Position numbers and translations under genes: made by a program. Of a stretch of DNA of 57,642 nt, positions 8,168 to 17,370 are shown in pieces. The notes below the pieces were generated by a model. The model worked only from the letters and a program-made list of their open reading frames with translations. It made no database searches and had not been told where the DNA came from. Numbering within the stretch: position 1 is the first letter of the stretch; the number at the start of each line of letters is the position of its first letter. This stretch comes from Candidatus Gastranaerophilales bacterium (GTDB taxonomy: Bacteria > Cyanobacteriota > Vampirovibrionia > Gastranaerophilales > Gastranaerophilaceae), in contig CALUYT010000004.1 in the NCBI GenBank assembly GCA_944325085.1, positions 1 to 57,642 of the forward strand. Direction: 5' to 3'.

Positions 8168-8207
8168 TAGCTAAAATATTAGGAAATAAAGTTTTTTTAG
8201 CTATAAT
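8168..8207 (+). promoter_or_regulatory. Possible ahcY promoter with overlapping inverted repeat
   Basis: A perfect TATAAT lies at 8202-8207, about 55 bases before ahcY. The repeat TAGCTAAAA (8168-8176) / TTTTAGCTA (8195-8203) overlaps it. No good -35 box is seen. Confidence 0.4.
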
Positions 8208-8242
8208 ATTACGTGTGGAAAATACAATTAATATTGTATTAG

Positions 8243-9529
<1,287 letters not shown>

Positions 9530-9551
9530 AAATATCAATCAAACAACTCCG

Positions 9552-9590
9552 AAAAAAAGAACCGGTCTTAATTTATAAGACCGGTTTTAT
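9552..9590. terminator. Terminator between convergent ahcY and DUF475 gene
   Basis: Stem AACCGGTCTTA (9560-9570) / TAAGACCGGTT (9576-9586), flanked by an A-run and T-run, suited to both strands. Confidence 0.9.
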
Positions 9591-9603
9591 TATTAGTTAT
9601 ATT

Positions 9604-10659
9604 TTATTTTTCATTATTTTCACTTATACATTTTTTATTATGAACAATTGAAGATATAAATGCTGCTACAATAAAGACTAAACCAATTAAACCTGTTACA
9701 ACTTCAGGAACTTCCTTCACTGTAGAAATCAACATGATAATTGCTAACGCACCAATTGCCCAATGTGCACCGTGCTCTAAATATAAAAATTTTGCTAAAG
9801 TTTTCTTTTCAACAAGCATAATAGTCAAAGATCTGACAAACATTGCACCAATTGCCAAACCTATTGTAATAATTAAAACATCATTACTCAATGCAAAAGC
9901 ACCAAGAACACCATCTAAAGAAAAAGAAGCATCTATAAGTTCTAAATAAATAAAACTAATAAGTCCGGCACATTTAACACTATCTGCTGCACACTGTGCA
10001 TTTCTCATTTCCTCATGCTTTTCTAAGAAATGAGCAACACCATCAATCAACAAATAAGTGATAATTCCAGCCATTCCTGAAAGAATAACTGCAACTTTTT
10101 GCGCATTTGGTATAAAATTCTGAACAATAACAACTGATAATAATGTTATAACTATTTCAATACCTTTAATGTGATCTAAAGTTGATAAATGAGATTCAAT
10201 TGGTTTAATCCAGTGAACAACTTTTTGATGATCGAAAAAGTAATTAAGAAATAACATTATTAAAAATGTTCCACCAAAAGTTACAATAGGTGCATGAGTT
10301 TCATGCAAATAATGAGCATATTTAGCAGAATCAGTTAATGCAATATGTGTAACAGTCAACATATCTAATTTTGCAAAAATTGCAACAACTAAAACCGGAA
10401 ATAAAAATCTCATACCAAATACCGCAATTGCAATACCCCAAGTTAAAAAGCGATGGCGCCATTTATGCGACATTTTTTCTAACTTCATAGCATTAACAAC
10501 TGCATTATCAAAAGATAAACTAGTTTCTAATATAGCCAAAACTAAAACTATAAAAACACAAGTTAATCCTGTACCACTATGAACATGCTCGCCCCAAAAA
10601 TATGCGGCAACAACACCAAATATCGTTATTATATACGAACCTAAAAAATACTCTAACAT
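9604..10659 (-). CDS. DUF475 / TerC-like multi-pass membrane protein
   Basis: A 351-residue inner-membrane protein with about nine hydrophobic segments. It has the DUF475 signature in which acidic residues lie within membrane helices: ETSLSFDNAVVNA near the N-terminus and ELIDASFSLDGVLGA near the C-terminus. These repeat the TerC/Alx pattern, whose members have been linked to metal-ion (manganese) handling or tellurite resistance; the role here is inferred only from the family. I chose the ATG at 10659, preceded by AGAAGG, over an in-frame start 13 codons upstream. Single gene facing ahcY. Confidence 0.88.
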   Translation of the reverse strand: MLEYFLGSYIITIFGVVAAYFWGEHVHSGTGLTCVFIVLVLAILETSLSFDNAVVNAMKLEKMSHKWRHRFLTWGIAIAVFGMRFLFPVLVVAIFAKLDMLTVTHIALTDSAKYAHYLHETHAPIVTFGGTFLIMLFLNYFFDHQKVVHWIKPIESHLSTLDHIKGIEIVITLLSVVIVQNFIPNAQKVAVILSGMAGIITYLLIDGVAHFLEKHEEMRNAQCAADSVKCAGLISFIYLELIDASFSLDGVLGAFALSNDVLIITIGLAIGAMFVRSLTIMLVEKKTLAKFLYLEHGAHWAIGALAIIMLISTVKEVPEVVTGLIGLVFIVAAFISSIVHNKKCISENNEK

Positions 10660-10740
10660 AATACCTTCTTTTCCTTTGTAACATCTAACAACTGTCAATA
10701 TAATATATAAAAAATCAAATTAATATATCCTATAAAACAA

Positions 10741-10770
10741 TGAGAAAGTCTTATAAAAAAGACTTTCTCA
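10741..10770 (-). terminator. Hairpin downstream of the paired exported-protein genes
   Basis: Perfect 12-bp stem TGAGAAAGTCTT / AAGACTTTCTCA with a 6-base loop, 30 bases after the stop at 10801. The T-run on the minus strand is weak. Confidence 0.75.
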
Positions 10771-10800
10771 CTTAAAACTACTAAAAAAACATTAATCAAC

Positions 10801-11217
10801 TTAATTCATATCACTTGTACTTGGTACATAGTACTGAAAAGTATCTGGTCCGTTGTTAGGAAATACCAATTGGAATGGTTGATTTTGTCTAATCAAACCA
10901 CCTTTACCTTTGTAAGTTGCAGGATATTCATTTTTAATAGGTAAGCTTTCTTCCTGATAATTAACATAACTTACAGGGATAAATACAAAGCCACCATTTT
11001 GCTGAGGTACAACTTTTCCTGTAACTTGAAAACCTTGAAACAACATTAAATCATAATCAAGTCTTGTATTACCATTCATTTGAATATGCAAAACTTGAGG
11101 AGGATTAGCTGTTTGAAAATCTTCCAAAGCAGTAACCTGAACAGTCTTAGCTTCTACACTTTGAGTAACAACCAAAGAGAAGACTAAAGCCATAAATGTC
11201 ATAAATACTTTCTTCAT
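10801..11217 (-). CDS. Exported protein of unknown function, paralogue of the upstream gene
   Basis: A 138-residue protein. Residues 1-23 form a clear Sec signal peptide (KK, hydrophobic core, cut after VEA), so it is probably periplasmic. The mature part starts KTVQVTALEDFQTANPPQVLHIQM, which lines up with VEVLSLSKFSTEKPPKSITVKL in the gene 5 bases upstream. Both proteins continue with a beta-rich segment on 'gain of an initial value' spacing (DLMLFQGFQVTGKVV versus DIIFQAGVIMQGDLY). The two are therefore duplicates within one operon. No family name is recognised and no lipobox is present. Confidence 0.8.
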   Translation of the reverse strand: MKKVFMTFMALVFSLVVTQSVEAKTVQVTALEDFQTANPPQVLHIQMNGNTRLDYDLMLFQGFQVTGKVVPQQNGGFVFIPVSYVNYQEESLPIKNEYPATYKGKGGLIRQNQPFQLVFPNNGPDTFQYYVPSTSDMN

Positions 11218-11222
11218 TTTAC

Positions 11223-11882
11223 TTACTCCTTTTCTATAATATTGTATGAATAATTTTGTCCTTTTACTTCATCAGTTGAATTTGATTCTACATTATCATC
11301 ACCTTTTTTGTTTTTTGAAGAAAATTTCAAATAAAAAGGCTGATTAACATCTATACTAATATCTTGACCTTTTTCTGCATAAGATAAAGGGGAAGATTCA
11401 TAAACAGAAACCGCAGAAGATTTAATTCGATTACCTTCCTGATTTTTAACAGCACCAGAAACAGCTGCTACTCCCATTGATAAACCTTTAACAAAAAAAT
11501 TACCAACACCTAATGCTGCATTTTTTGCTAATTCACCTTTATTTAATGGTTCAGTATATGAAGCTACAATGTTCGAATCTACCTTGTACTTTTTACCATC
11601 AAGACCTTGATAGGTGATAGGTTTGAATGAAAAGTCCGCATCTCGTTTTAAACGTTTTGGACTTACCACATTATATAAATCACCTTGCATTATTACACCT
11701 GCTTGAAATATTATATCTTCAGATATTTCCAAAGGTTCTAATAATTTCACTGTAATAGATTTTGGTGGTTTTTCCGTTGAAAATTTACTCAAAGATAAAA
11801 CTTCAACAGTTTGCCCATATGCTTGAGAAAACATACAAGATAATATTATTATAAAAACAGAAAATATATTTTTTTGCGTCAT
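11223..11882 (-). CDS. Exported protein of unknown function, longer paralogue
   Basis: A 219-residue protein with a signal peptide (FSVFIIILSCMFSQAYG). It shares the N-terminal mature domain of the 138-aa protein encoded just downstream, then adds about 80 residues that include a glycine/alanine-rich hydrophobic stretch (FFVKGLSMGVAAVSGAV) which could sit in or on a membrane. The start is the ATG at 11882; a GTG two codons earlier is in frame. The ribosome site is weak. First gene of the two-gene operon; role unknown, envelope location inferred from the signal peptide. Confidence 0.78.
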   Translation of the reverse strand: MTQKNIFSVFIIILSCMFSQAYGQTVEVLSLSKFSTEKPPKSITVKLLEPLEISEDIIFQAGVIMQGDLYNVVSPKRLKRDADFSFKPITYQGLDGKKYKVDSNIVASYTEPLNKGELAKNAALGVGNFFVKGLSMGVAAVSGAVKNQEGNRIKSSAVSVYESSPLSYAEKGQDISIDVNQPFYLKFSSKNKKGDDNVESNSTDEVKGQNYSYNIIEKE

Positions 11883-11952
11883 AATCACACTGCCATTTCA
11901 AAAACATAATAGCAAATTATCTAACAAATTTCAAACACTAATAAAATCAATC

Positions 11953-14781
11953 TTATTTAAGATACTTTGCTAAATATTTTCCAGTATAGGATTCTTTACA
12001 TTTAACGATTTCAGACGGAGTACCCTTTGCAATTACACGGCCACCATCAACACCGCCTTCGGGGCCCAAATCAATTATATAATCTGCAATTTTTATCAAA
12101 TCAAGATTATGTTCAATCATCAATATTGTATTGCCTTGATCAGCTAAAGCTTGCAGAATTTTTGCCAACTTATCCAAATCTGCCCAATGCAACCCAACAG
12201 ATGGTTCATCTAACAAATACAAAGTTTTACCCGTAGATCTTTTGTTAAGTTCAGATGCTAATTTAATACGCTGAGCCTCTCCACCGGATAATGTTGTAGC
12301 ACTTTGTCCCAATTTCATATAATCTAAGCCCACATCGTACAATGTTTGAAGTTTATTCTTAATAGACGGAATACTATCAAAAAATTCTAAAGCTTCTTTT
12401 ACGCTCATATCCAAAACATCAGCAATTGTTTTACCTTTGTATTTTACTTCTAAAGTTTCTCTATTATAGCGTTTACCTTTACAAACATCACATTTGACAT
12501 AAACATCAGATAAGAAATTCATTTCAATTTTAACAAGCCCGTCACCTTTACAAGCTTCACATCTGCCACCTTTAACATTAAAGCTAAATCTTCCAGGCTT
12601 ATAACCTCTTACTTTAGATTCATTAGTACGAGCATATAATTCCCTTATAGGCGTAAACACATCAGTATAAGTAGCAGGATTAGAACGAGGAGTTCTTCCA
12701 ATTGGTGATTGGTCAATATCAATAACCTTATCAATATTTTCAAAGCCTAAAATTTCATCAACACCTTGAGGTTTTGGTTTATTTTTTCTCAACTTATGAG
12801 CGGCATACTCAAATAATATCTCTTGCATCAAAGTTGATTTACCGGAACCTGAAACTCCGGTTAAGATAACAATTTTACCTAAAGGAATATCAATATCAAG
12901 ATTTTTTAAATTATTCAAATGAGCATTTTTTATTTGTAAACTATGCCCATTACCTTCTCTAATTTTATCAGGTACTGGAATATATTTTTCACCACTCAAA
13001 TACTTACCTGTAATTGAAGATTTTGCTGCAATTATGTCATCAACAGAACCTTGAGCAATAATTTTACCACCTGCAACCCCTGCTTTTGGTCCTATATCTA
13101 CAATATAATCTGCACTTCTAATGGTATCTTCATCATGTTCAACAACAATCAAAGTATTTCCAAGATTTCTCAACTTAAACAGAGTTTTAATCAACATATC
13201 ATTATCTCTTTGATGTAAACCGATAGACGGTTCATCTAAGACATATAAAACACCACTTAAGCCACTGCCGATTTGTGAAGCTAAACGAATTCTTTGAGAT
13301 TCACCACCAGACAAAGTCCCAGCCATACGTGCCAAATCAAGATAATGCAATCCGACATCACATAAAAACTTAAGTCTTGCTCTAATCTCATCTAAAATTT
13401 GCTTAGCAATTTTTAATTGATACTCTGACAAATCCAAATATAATTCTGTGATAAATTTCAATTCATCATCAACAGACATTTTTGTAAATTCAAAAATATT
13501 TTTATCCTTAATCTTTACAGCCAAAGGAAACGGTTTTAATCTGGCACCATGACATACAGGACAAGGCTTTGCAACCATGAATTTTTCAATTTCTTCCCTC
13601 CAATAATCGCCTGAAGCATCATTATACCTTTTTTCCAAAAATGGAATAACACCGACAAAAGGCTGCAAATTAGTCTGATAACGACTAGTACCAAATTGTT
13701 TTACTTTAATTTTTATAGGCTCATCTGAACCATATAAAATAATATTTTGCTGTTCCTTTGTTAATTTTTCAAAAGGCAAATCCATATCAATATCATAAGC
13801 ACTACAAACAGAACTCAACAAATCATGATAATAAGTAGTAGCACTTCTTGTTGCCCAAGCATATATTGCACCTTGATTTAAAGATAAAGACTTATCAGGA
13901 ACAATCAAATCAGGATCAACAACAAAATCAGCACCCAAACCTGAACATCTTTCACATGCACCATAAGGAGCATTAAATGAAAATATACGAGGTGTTAATT
14001 CTTCAAAACTAATATTACAGTCAGGACAAGCTAATTTTTCGCTGAACACAATTTCTTTATCACCAACAACATCAATTACAACAATTCCATCTGCTTTTTT
14101 TAGTGAAAGCTGTACACTATCTGCCAATCTTGCCCTAGCAGACTCTTTAACTACAATCCTATCAACAACTATACTAATTTCATGTTTTTTAGTTTTAGCC
14201 AATTCAATTTCGTCATCATCAAGATTATAAACTTCACCATCAACCTTGACTCTAACAAAACCTTCTTGTCTTAACTCATCAAATAATGTAGAATATTCAC
14301 CTTTTTTACCTCTGACAATTGGTGCCAAAATTTGTATTTTAACCCCATCGCCAAGTGACAAAATTTTATTAACAATTTCATCTAAAGTTTGAGGTTTTAT
14401 TTTTTTACCACAAACCGGACAATACGGTGTACCAACTCTTGCATACAAAAGCCTCAAATAATCATATATTTCAGTAATAGTCCCAACAGTTGATCGAGGA
14501 TTATTACTTTTAGACTTTTGATCTATAGATATTGCAGGCGATAAACCATCAATATATTCAACATTAGGCTTATCTAACTGACCCAAAAACTGTCTTGCAT
14601 ACGTAGATAAACTTTCAATATATCTTCTTTGACCTTCTGCAAAAATCGTATCAAAAGCCAAAGAACTCTTACCTGAACCGGAAACACCGGTAAAAACAAT
14701 CAATTCATTTTTGGGGATTTCCAAAGAAACATTTTTTAAATTATGTTCTTTTGCGCCTACTATCTTTATCTTCTCTGCCAT
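11953..14781 (-). CDS. uvrA: Excinuclease ABC subunit A
   Basis: UvrA is the damage-sensing ATPase of nucleotide excision repair; it forms a dimer, loads UvrB and acts on DNA in the cytoplasm. The 942-residue protein is full length. Visible are the first Walker A GVSGSGKSSLAFD near residue 35, a zinc module (CPVC ... CPDC, CERCSGLG), the first ABC signature LSGGESQRIRLASQIG, the second Walker A GVSGSGKSTLMQE, the second zinc finger (CEACKGDG ... CDVCKGKRYN) and the second signature LSGGEAQRIKLASEL. The C-terminal Walker B is LYLLDEPSVGLH. Single gene, reading away from the divergent gene at 14925. Confidence 0.98.
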   Translation of the reverse strand: MAEKIKIVGAKEHNLKNVSLEIPKNELIVFTGVSGSGKSSLAFDTIFAEGQRRYIESLSTYARQFLGQLDKPNVEYIDGLSPAISIDQKSKSNNPRSTVGTITEIYDYLRLLYARVGTPYCPVCGKKIKPQTLDEIVNKILSLGDGVKIQILAPIVRGKKGEYSTLFDELRQEGFVRVKVDGEVYNLDDDEIELAKTKKHEISIVVDRIVVKESARARLADSVQLSLKKADGIVVIDVVGDKEIVFSEKLACPDCNISFEELTPRIFSFNAPYGACERCSGLGADFVVDPDLIVPDKSLSLNQGAIYAWATRSATTYYHDLLSSVCSAYDIDMDLPFEKLTKEQQNIILYGSDEPIKIKVKQFGTSRYQTNLQPFVGVIPFLEKRYNDASGDYWREEIEKFMVAKPCPVCHGARLKPFPLAVKIKDKNIFEFTKMSVDDELKFITELYLDLSEYQLKIAKQILDEIRARLKFLCDVGLHYLDLARMAGTLSGGESQRIRLASQIGSGLSGVLYVLDEPSIGLHQRDNDMLIKTLFKLRNLGNTLIVVEHDEDTIRSADYIVDIGPKAGVAGGKIIAQGSVDDIIAAKSSITGKYLSGEKYIPVPDKIREGNGHSLQIKNAHLNNLKNLDIDIPLGKIVILTGVSGSGKSTLMQEILFEYAAHKLRKNKPKPQGVDEILGFENIDKVIDIDQSPIGRTPRSNPATYTDVFTPIRELYARTNESKVRGYKPGRFSFNVKGGRCEACKGDGLVKIEMNFLSDVYVKCDVCKGKRYNRETLEVKYKGKTIADVLDMSVKEALEFFDSIPSIKNKLQTLYDVGLDYMKLGQSATTLSGGEAQRIKLASELNKRSTGKTLYLLDEPSVGLHWADLDKLAKILQALADQGNTILMIEHNLDLIKIADYIIDLGPEGGVDGGRVIAKGTPSEIVKCKESYTGKYLAKYLK

Positions 14782-14832
14782 ACTGATATTATGATACGAG
14801 TATAACTATTTTTCAAATAAATTTCCTTTAAC

Positions 14833-14861
14833 TTTACAATAATGGTAAAAAATGTTATAAT
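14833..14861 (+). promoter_or_regulatory. Sigma-70-type promoter for the 217-aa gene
   Basis: TTTACA (14833-14838), 17 bases, TATAAT (14856-14861), about 64 bases before the ATG at 14925. Close to consensus. Confidence 0.8.
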
Positions 14862-14924
14862 ATAGGCATCCTAGCCATTGTAAACCATTTAATATTAGCC
14901 TTTTTACGAAAGGAAAATATTATT

Positions 14925-15578
14925 ATGGGCAAACACTCTTCATACCCTAAGTACTCAACAGGAAGCATTGTTGTTAACGGTCAAACTGTCGCATCGACAA
15001 CTAAAGACGAAAATAACAATACAATAAATAGTTCCTATAATATGTCAGATACAGAAAAAAATATTTACAACAGTATTCAAAACAGCTTATCTAACTCTTT
15101 AAATAATTTATTTGATTTTACTGACAAACAAGATATTTGGGACAAACAATTAGATGCATACAAACAAAAAGGAATAGAAGAAATTAATGACATTTATACC
15201 CCAATGGAAACTAACTTAAAAAATGATATTGCATCAAGATTTGGAAACTTTGATAATTCAATATTTATGGATAACTTAAGCAATATTACGGATAACAAAG
15301 CTAAAGCCGTTGCCGAATTAAGTGATTCACTACTTGAAAAACAAGACGAACTATATTCAGATGAAATGGCAAACCGAATAAATTACATTTCACTTTTAAG
15401 CAATCTAAATACAATTATGAATAACAACATTCTAAGCTATACTCAAGCTGCACAATCCAATGCAGAATCAGGTAACAATCATAATGATCGAGCTTATAAT
15501 GCGTCAAATTCCGGAAGCTGGCTAGATACTATAGGAAAAATATCTGACATAGGATCTCAAATGTTATCATTCATATAA
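14925..15578 (+). CDS. Unknown Asn/Ser-rich helical protein (217 aa)
   Basis: Not recognised. It begins MGKHSSYPKYSTGSIVVNGQTVAST, a beta-like start with a VNGQ turn, and is then largely helical and rich in Asn, Ser and Asp. It contains regularly spaced leucines (NSLSNSLNNLFDF, NLSNITDNKAKAVAELSDSLLEKQDEL). There is no signal peptide or membrane helix; the C-terminus ends hydrophobic (GSQMLSFI). AAAGGA precedes the start, and the gene has its own strong promoter and terminator. The composition resembles secreted or structural (virion or flagellar-type) proteins, but no homology can be claimed. Confidence 0.75.
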   Translation: MGKHSSYPKYSTGSIVVNGQTVASTTKDENNNTINSSYNMSDTEKNIYNSIQNSLSNSLNNLFDFTDKQDIWDKQLDAYKQKGIEEINDIYTPMETNLKNDIASRFGNFDNSIFMDNLSNITDNKAKAVAELSDSLLEKQDELYSDEMANRINYISLLSNLNTIMNNNILSYTQAAQSNAESGNNHNDRAYNASNSGSWLDTIGKISDIGSQMLSFI

Positions 15579-15593
15579 ATTCAAATAAATATA

Positions 15594-15634
15594 AAAAAGA
15601 GGTTAAGTATTTACAATACTTAATCTCTTTTATT
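15594..15634 (+). terminator. Terminator of the 217-aa gene
   Basis: AAAGAGGTTAAGTATT / AATACTTAATCTCTTT stem with one G-U pair and T-rich tail. Confidence 0.82.
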
Positions 15635-15695
15635 TTAACTATAAAATATTAATCTTAAGAATTGTAAAGTTTTATTACAAGAAAAAGTATATAAA

Positions 15696-15734
15696 GCAAT
15701 TATTTAAAAAGTATATACTTTATATATATAATTA
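15696..15734 (+). promoter_or_regulatory. Fifth copy of the small-protein-cluster promoter type
   Basis: GCAATT, then CTTTATATATATAATTAG, with exactly 18 bases between GCAA and CTTTATA as in the four copies at 1.4-2.65 kb. Here it lies on the plus strand, upstream of the 408-aa gene. The second half (GTAAG) is changed to ATTAG. Confidence 0.6.
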
Positions 15735-15757
15735 GAGTTAAATAAGAGGACATGTAT

Positions 15758-16984
15758 ATGGGCATTTACGGATTTGGTAAAGCATTTAACACAAGATACG
15801 TCAACAGTGGGCAATTTTGTAAAATGCCACACGTAAACGTTAGACCGCAACCACGAACAGTAGTTTTTGGCGGTCATCCTTGCCATTCGAACACTAATAT
15901 AACCATAAACAATGGCCCTCAAGGTTTTTGGGGCTTTATGTCCGGCTTATTCAGCACAGGTTTTTTAGGCAACATTCTTGGAATGTTTGGATTGGGTGGA
16001 GGTATGAATATGGGTATGCCTACAATGGGTATGAGTCCATATAGTATGCTAAATGCACAAATGCAACCAAACACTCAACCACAACTTCAAGCAGGAGACA
16101 GATTAAACGACTTAAAAACATTATATCCAAATTGGAACATTGTATCAGATGGAAAAGGTCATTATGATGCAACATCAAAAGACGGAACAGTTCACCACGA
16201 AGGTAACTTTGATGAAATGTGCGAATTATTAAAGAATTCACAACCAGCTGAGAAAAATGGAGCACCAGAAGATGCAAATCCGACACCTGATCCAAACGAA
16301 GACGTAGCTGGAAAAGGTAACGATGGAGCTGCAAGACCAGCAGGTAACGATGGTGCAGCCGCAAGAAAAGGTGACGGTGAGGGTAATAGAGTAGCAAAAC
16401 AAAATAATACAAAAATAACAAACACTGAAAATGAAGAAATAGACAAAACAAAACCTATAAGCGTTAAAATTACTTTCTCAATACATACAACGAATTTTAA
16501 TGACGGTACAGCTACAGTAAAAATGCCAAATGGAGAAGTATTTAAAGCTTCAACCGGACCGTCTTTAACACATAACAATGCAATGGATGCTTTAGCAGAT
16601 GACATTAGACAACAATTGAAAAATGCAGGTTGGACAAATGTTACATTAGAAAACCCTAACTTTAAATTTAAACAAGGAGAACCAAAACCTGAAGTCGATG
16701 CAACAACAGGTGCAGCTCCAAAAGCAAAAACAAATTGGTCTGCAGCAGAAAAAGCAAAACCTCAAACTCTAAAAATCAGATTTGCAATACACACCCTTCA
16801 AGGAAAAAAAAAAACAAAAAGTGAAACAACACCAGAAGGAAAGACTCACACCGTAGAAACATCAATGTCTTGGACTCAACAAACTGCAATGGAAGATTTA
16901 TCAAAAAAAATGAAAGGTGTATTAAGTCAAAATGGTTGGACAAACGTAACACTAGAAAATACAAACTTCAACTGGTCAGATTAA
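15758..16984 (+). CDS. Unknown protein with Gly/Met-rich N-terminus and two C-terminal GWTNVTLEN repeats (408 aa)
   Basis: Not recognised. Residues ~60-110 are Gly/Met/Phe-rich (GFWGFMSGLFSTGFLGNILGMFGLGGG), possibly membrane-interacting. A low-complexity linker rich in Pro, Asp, Asn and Ala follows. The C-terminal ~170 residues hold two tandem domains: KPISVKITFSIHTT ... NNAMDALADDIRQQLKNAGWTNVTLENPNF and KPQTLKIRFAIHTL ... QTAMEDLSKKMKGVLSQNGWTNVTLENTNF. Each is a beta strand, helix, strand unit. The ATG at 15758 is chosen because AGAGGA lies 7 bases upstream; the ATG six bases earlier is too close to it. Shares a promoter type with the small-protein cluster. Confidence 0.78.
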   Translation: MGIYGFGKAFNTRYVNSGQFCKMPHVNVRPQPRTVVFGGHPCHSNTNITINNGPQGFWGFMSGLFSTGFLGNILGMFGLGGGMNMGMPTMGMSPYSMLNAQMQPNTQPQLQAGDRLNDLKTLYPNWNIVSDGKGHYDATSKDGTVHHEGNFDEMCELLKNSQPAEKNGAPEDANPTPDPNEDVAGKGNDGAARPAGNDGAAARKGDGEGNRVAKQNNTKITNTENEEIDKTKPISVKITFSIHTTNFNDGTATVKMPNGEVFKASTGPSLTHNNAMDALADDIRQQLKNAGWTNVTLENPNFKFKQGEPKPEVDATTGAAPKAKTNWSAAEKAKPQTLKIRFAIHTLQGKKKTKSETTPEGKTHTVETSMSWTQQTAMEDLSKKMKGVLSQNGWTNVTLENTNFNWSD

Positions 16985-17004
16985 AAAATAATATAAAACA
17001 AATT

Positions 17005-17043
17005 ACAAAAAGAGAAATCTTAAATTTAGATTTCTCTTTTTGT
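17005..17043 (+). terminator. Terminator of the 408-aa gene
   Basis: ACAAAAAGAGAAATCT / AGATTTCTCTTTTTGT long perfect stem with T-run. Confidence 0.85.
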
Positions 17044-17079
17044 TTTAATAATCATTTTTAAACTAAAAAAAGTATTTAT

Positions 17080-17107
17080 TAAAGACGAAAAAAATCCTTG
17101 CCGAAAA
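17080..17107 (+). promoter_or_regulatory. Possible sigma-28 (FliA)-like promoter
   Basis: TAAAG at 17080-17084 and GCCGAAAA at 17100-17107, against the FliA consensus TAAAGTTT-N11-GCCGATAA. The -10 matches 7 of 8; the spacing is one base longer than ideal. It lies 27 bases before the small ORF at 17134. Confidence 0.45.
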
Positions 17108-17133
17108 TTATCCTAGAAGAAAGGAATAAAATT

Positions 17134-17295
17134 ATGGCAAAAATAATTGAAGGTAGAAGAAGAGTAATAAGATTATCAACAGATGATATTTTAAATATTG
17201 TAAGAGAATATCAACAATTAACCAAAAAGAGTTGCTGTTACGAACATACAAGAGAACTATTGAACAAAACACCTTTATATATTCCTGAAGAATAA
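17134..17295 (+). CDS. Small basic protein of unknown function (53 aa)
   Basis: A 53-residue protein starting MAKIIEGRRRVIRLSTDDIL, with a helical middle (NIVREYQQLTKKS) and two adjacent cysteines. AAAGGA precedes the ATG at 17134, which is better placed than the in-frame TTG at 17098. The possible sigma-28-like promoter suggests co-expression with motility genes, but this is inference. No family recognised. Confidence 0.65.
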   Translation: MAKIIEGRRRVIRLSTDDILNIVREYQQLTKKSCCYEHTRELLNKTPLYIPEE

Positions 17296-17370
17296 ATTTT
17301 TACATAAAAAGTAGCAACTATTCACATTTACAAGTGTTCATAGTATTATCAATGTAGAAGGATTTATACT

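Noticed and set aside
16020-16451. Leucine-rich minus-strand ORFs inside the 408-aa gene
   Set aside because: Reverse complement of a Gln/Asn/Lys-rich gene; no start signal and no plausible protein.
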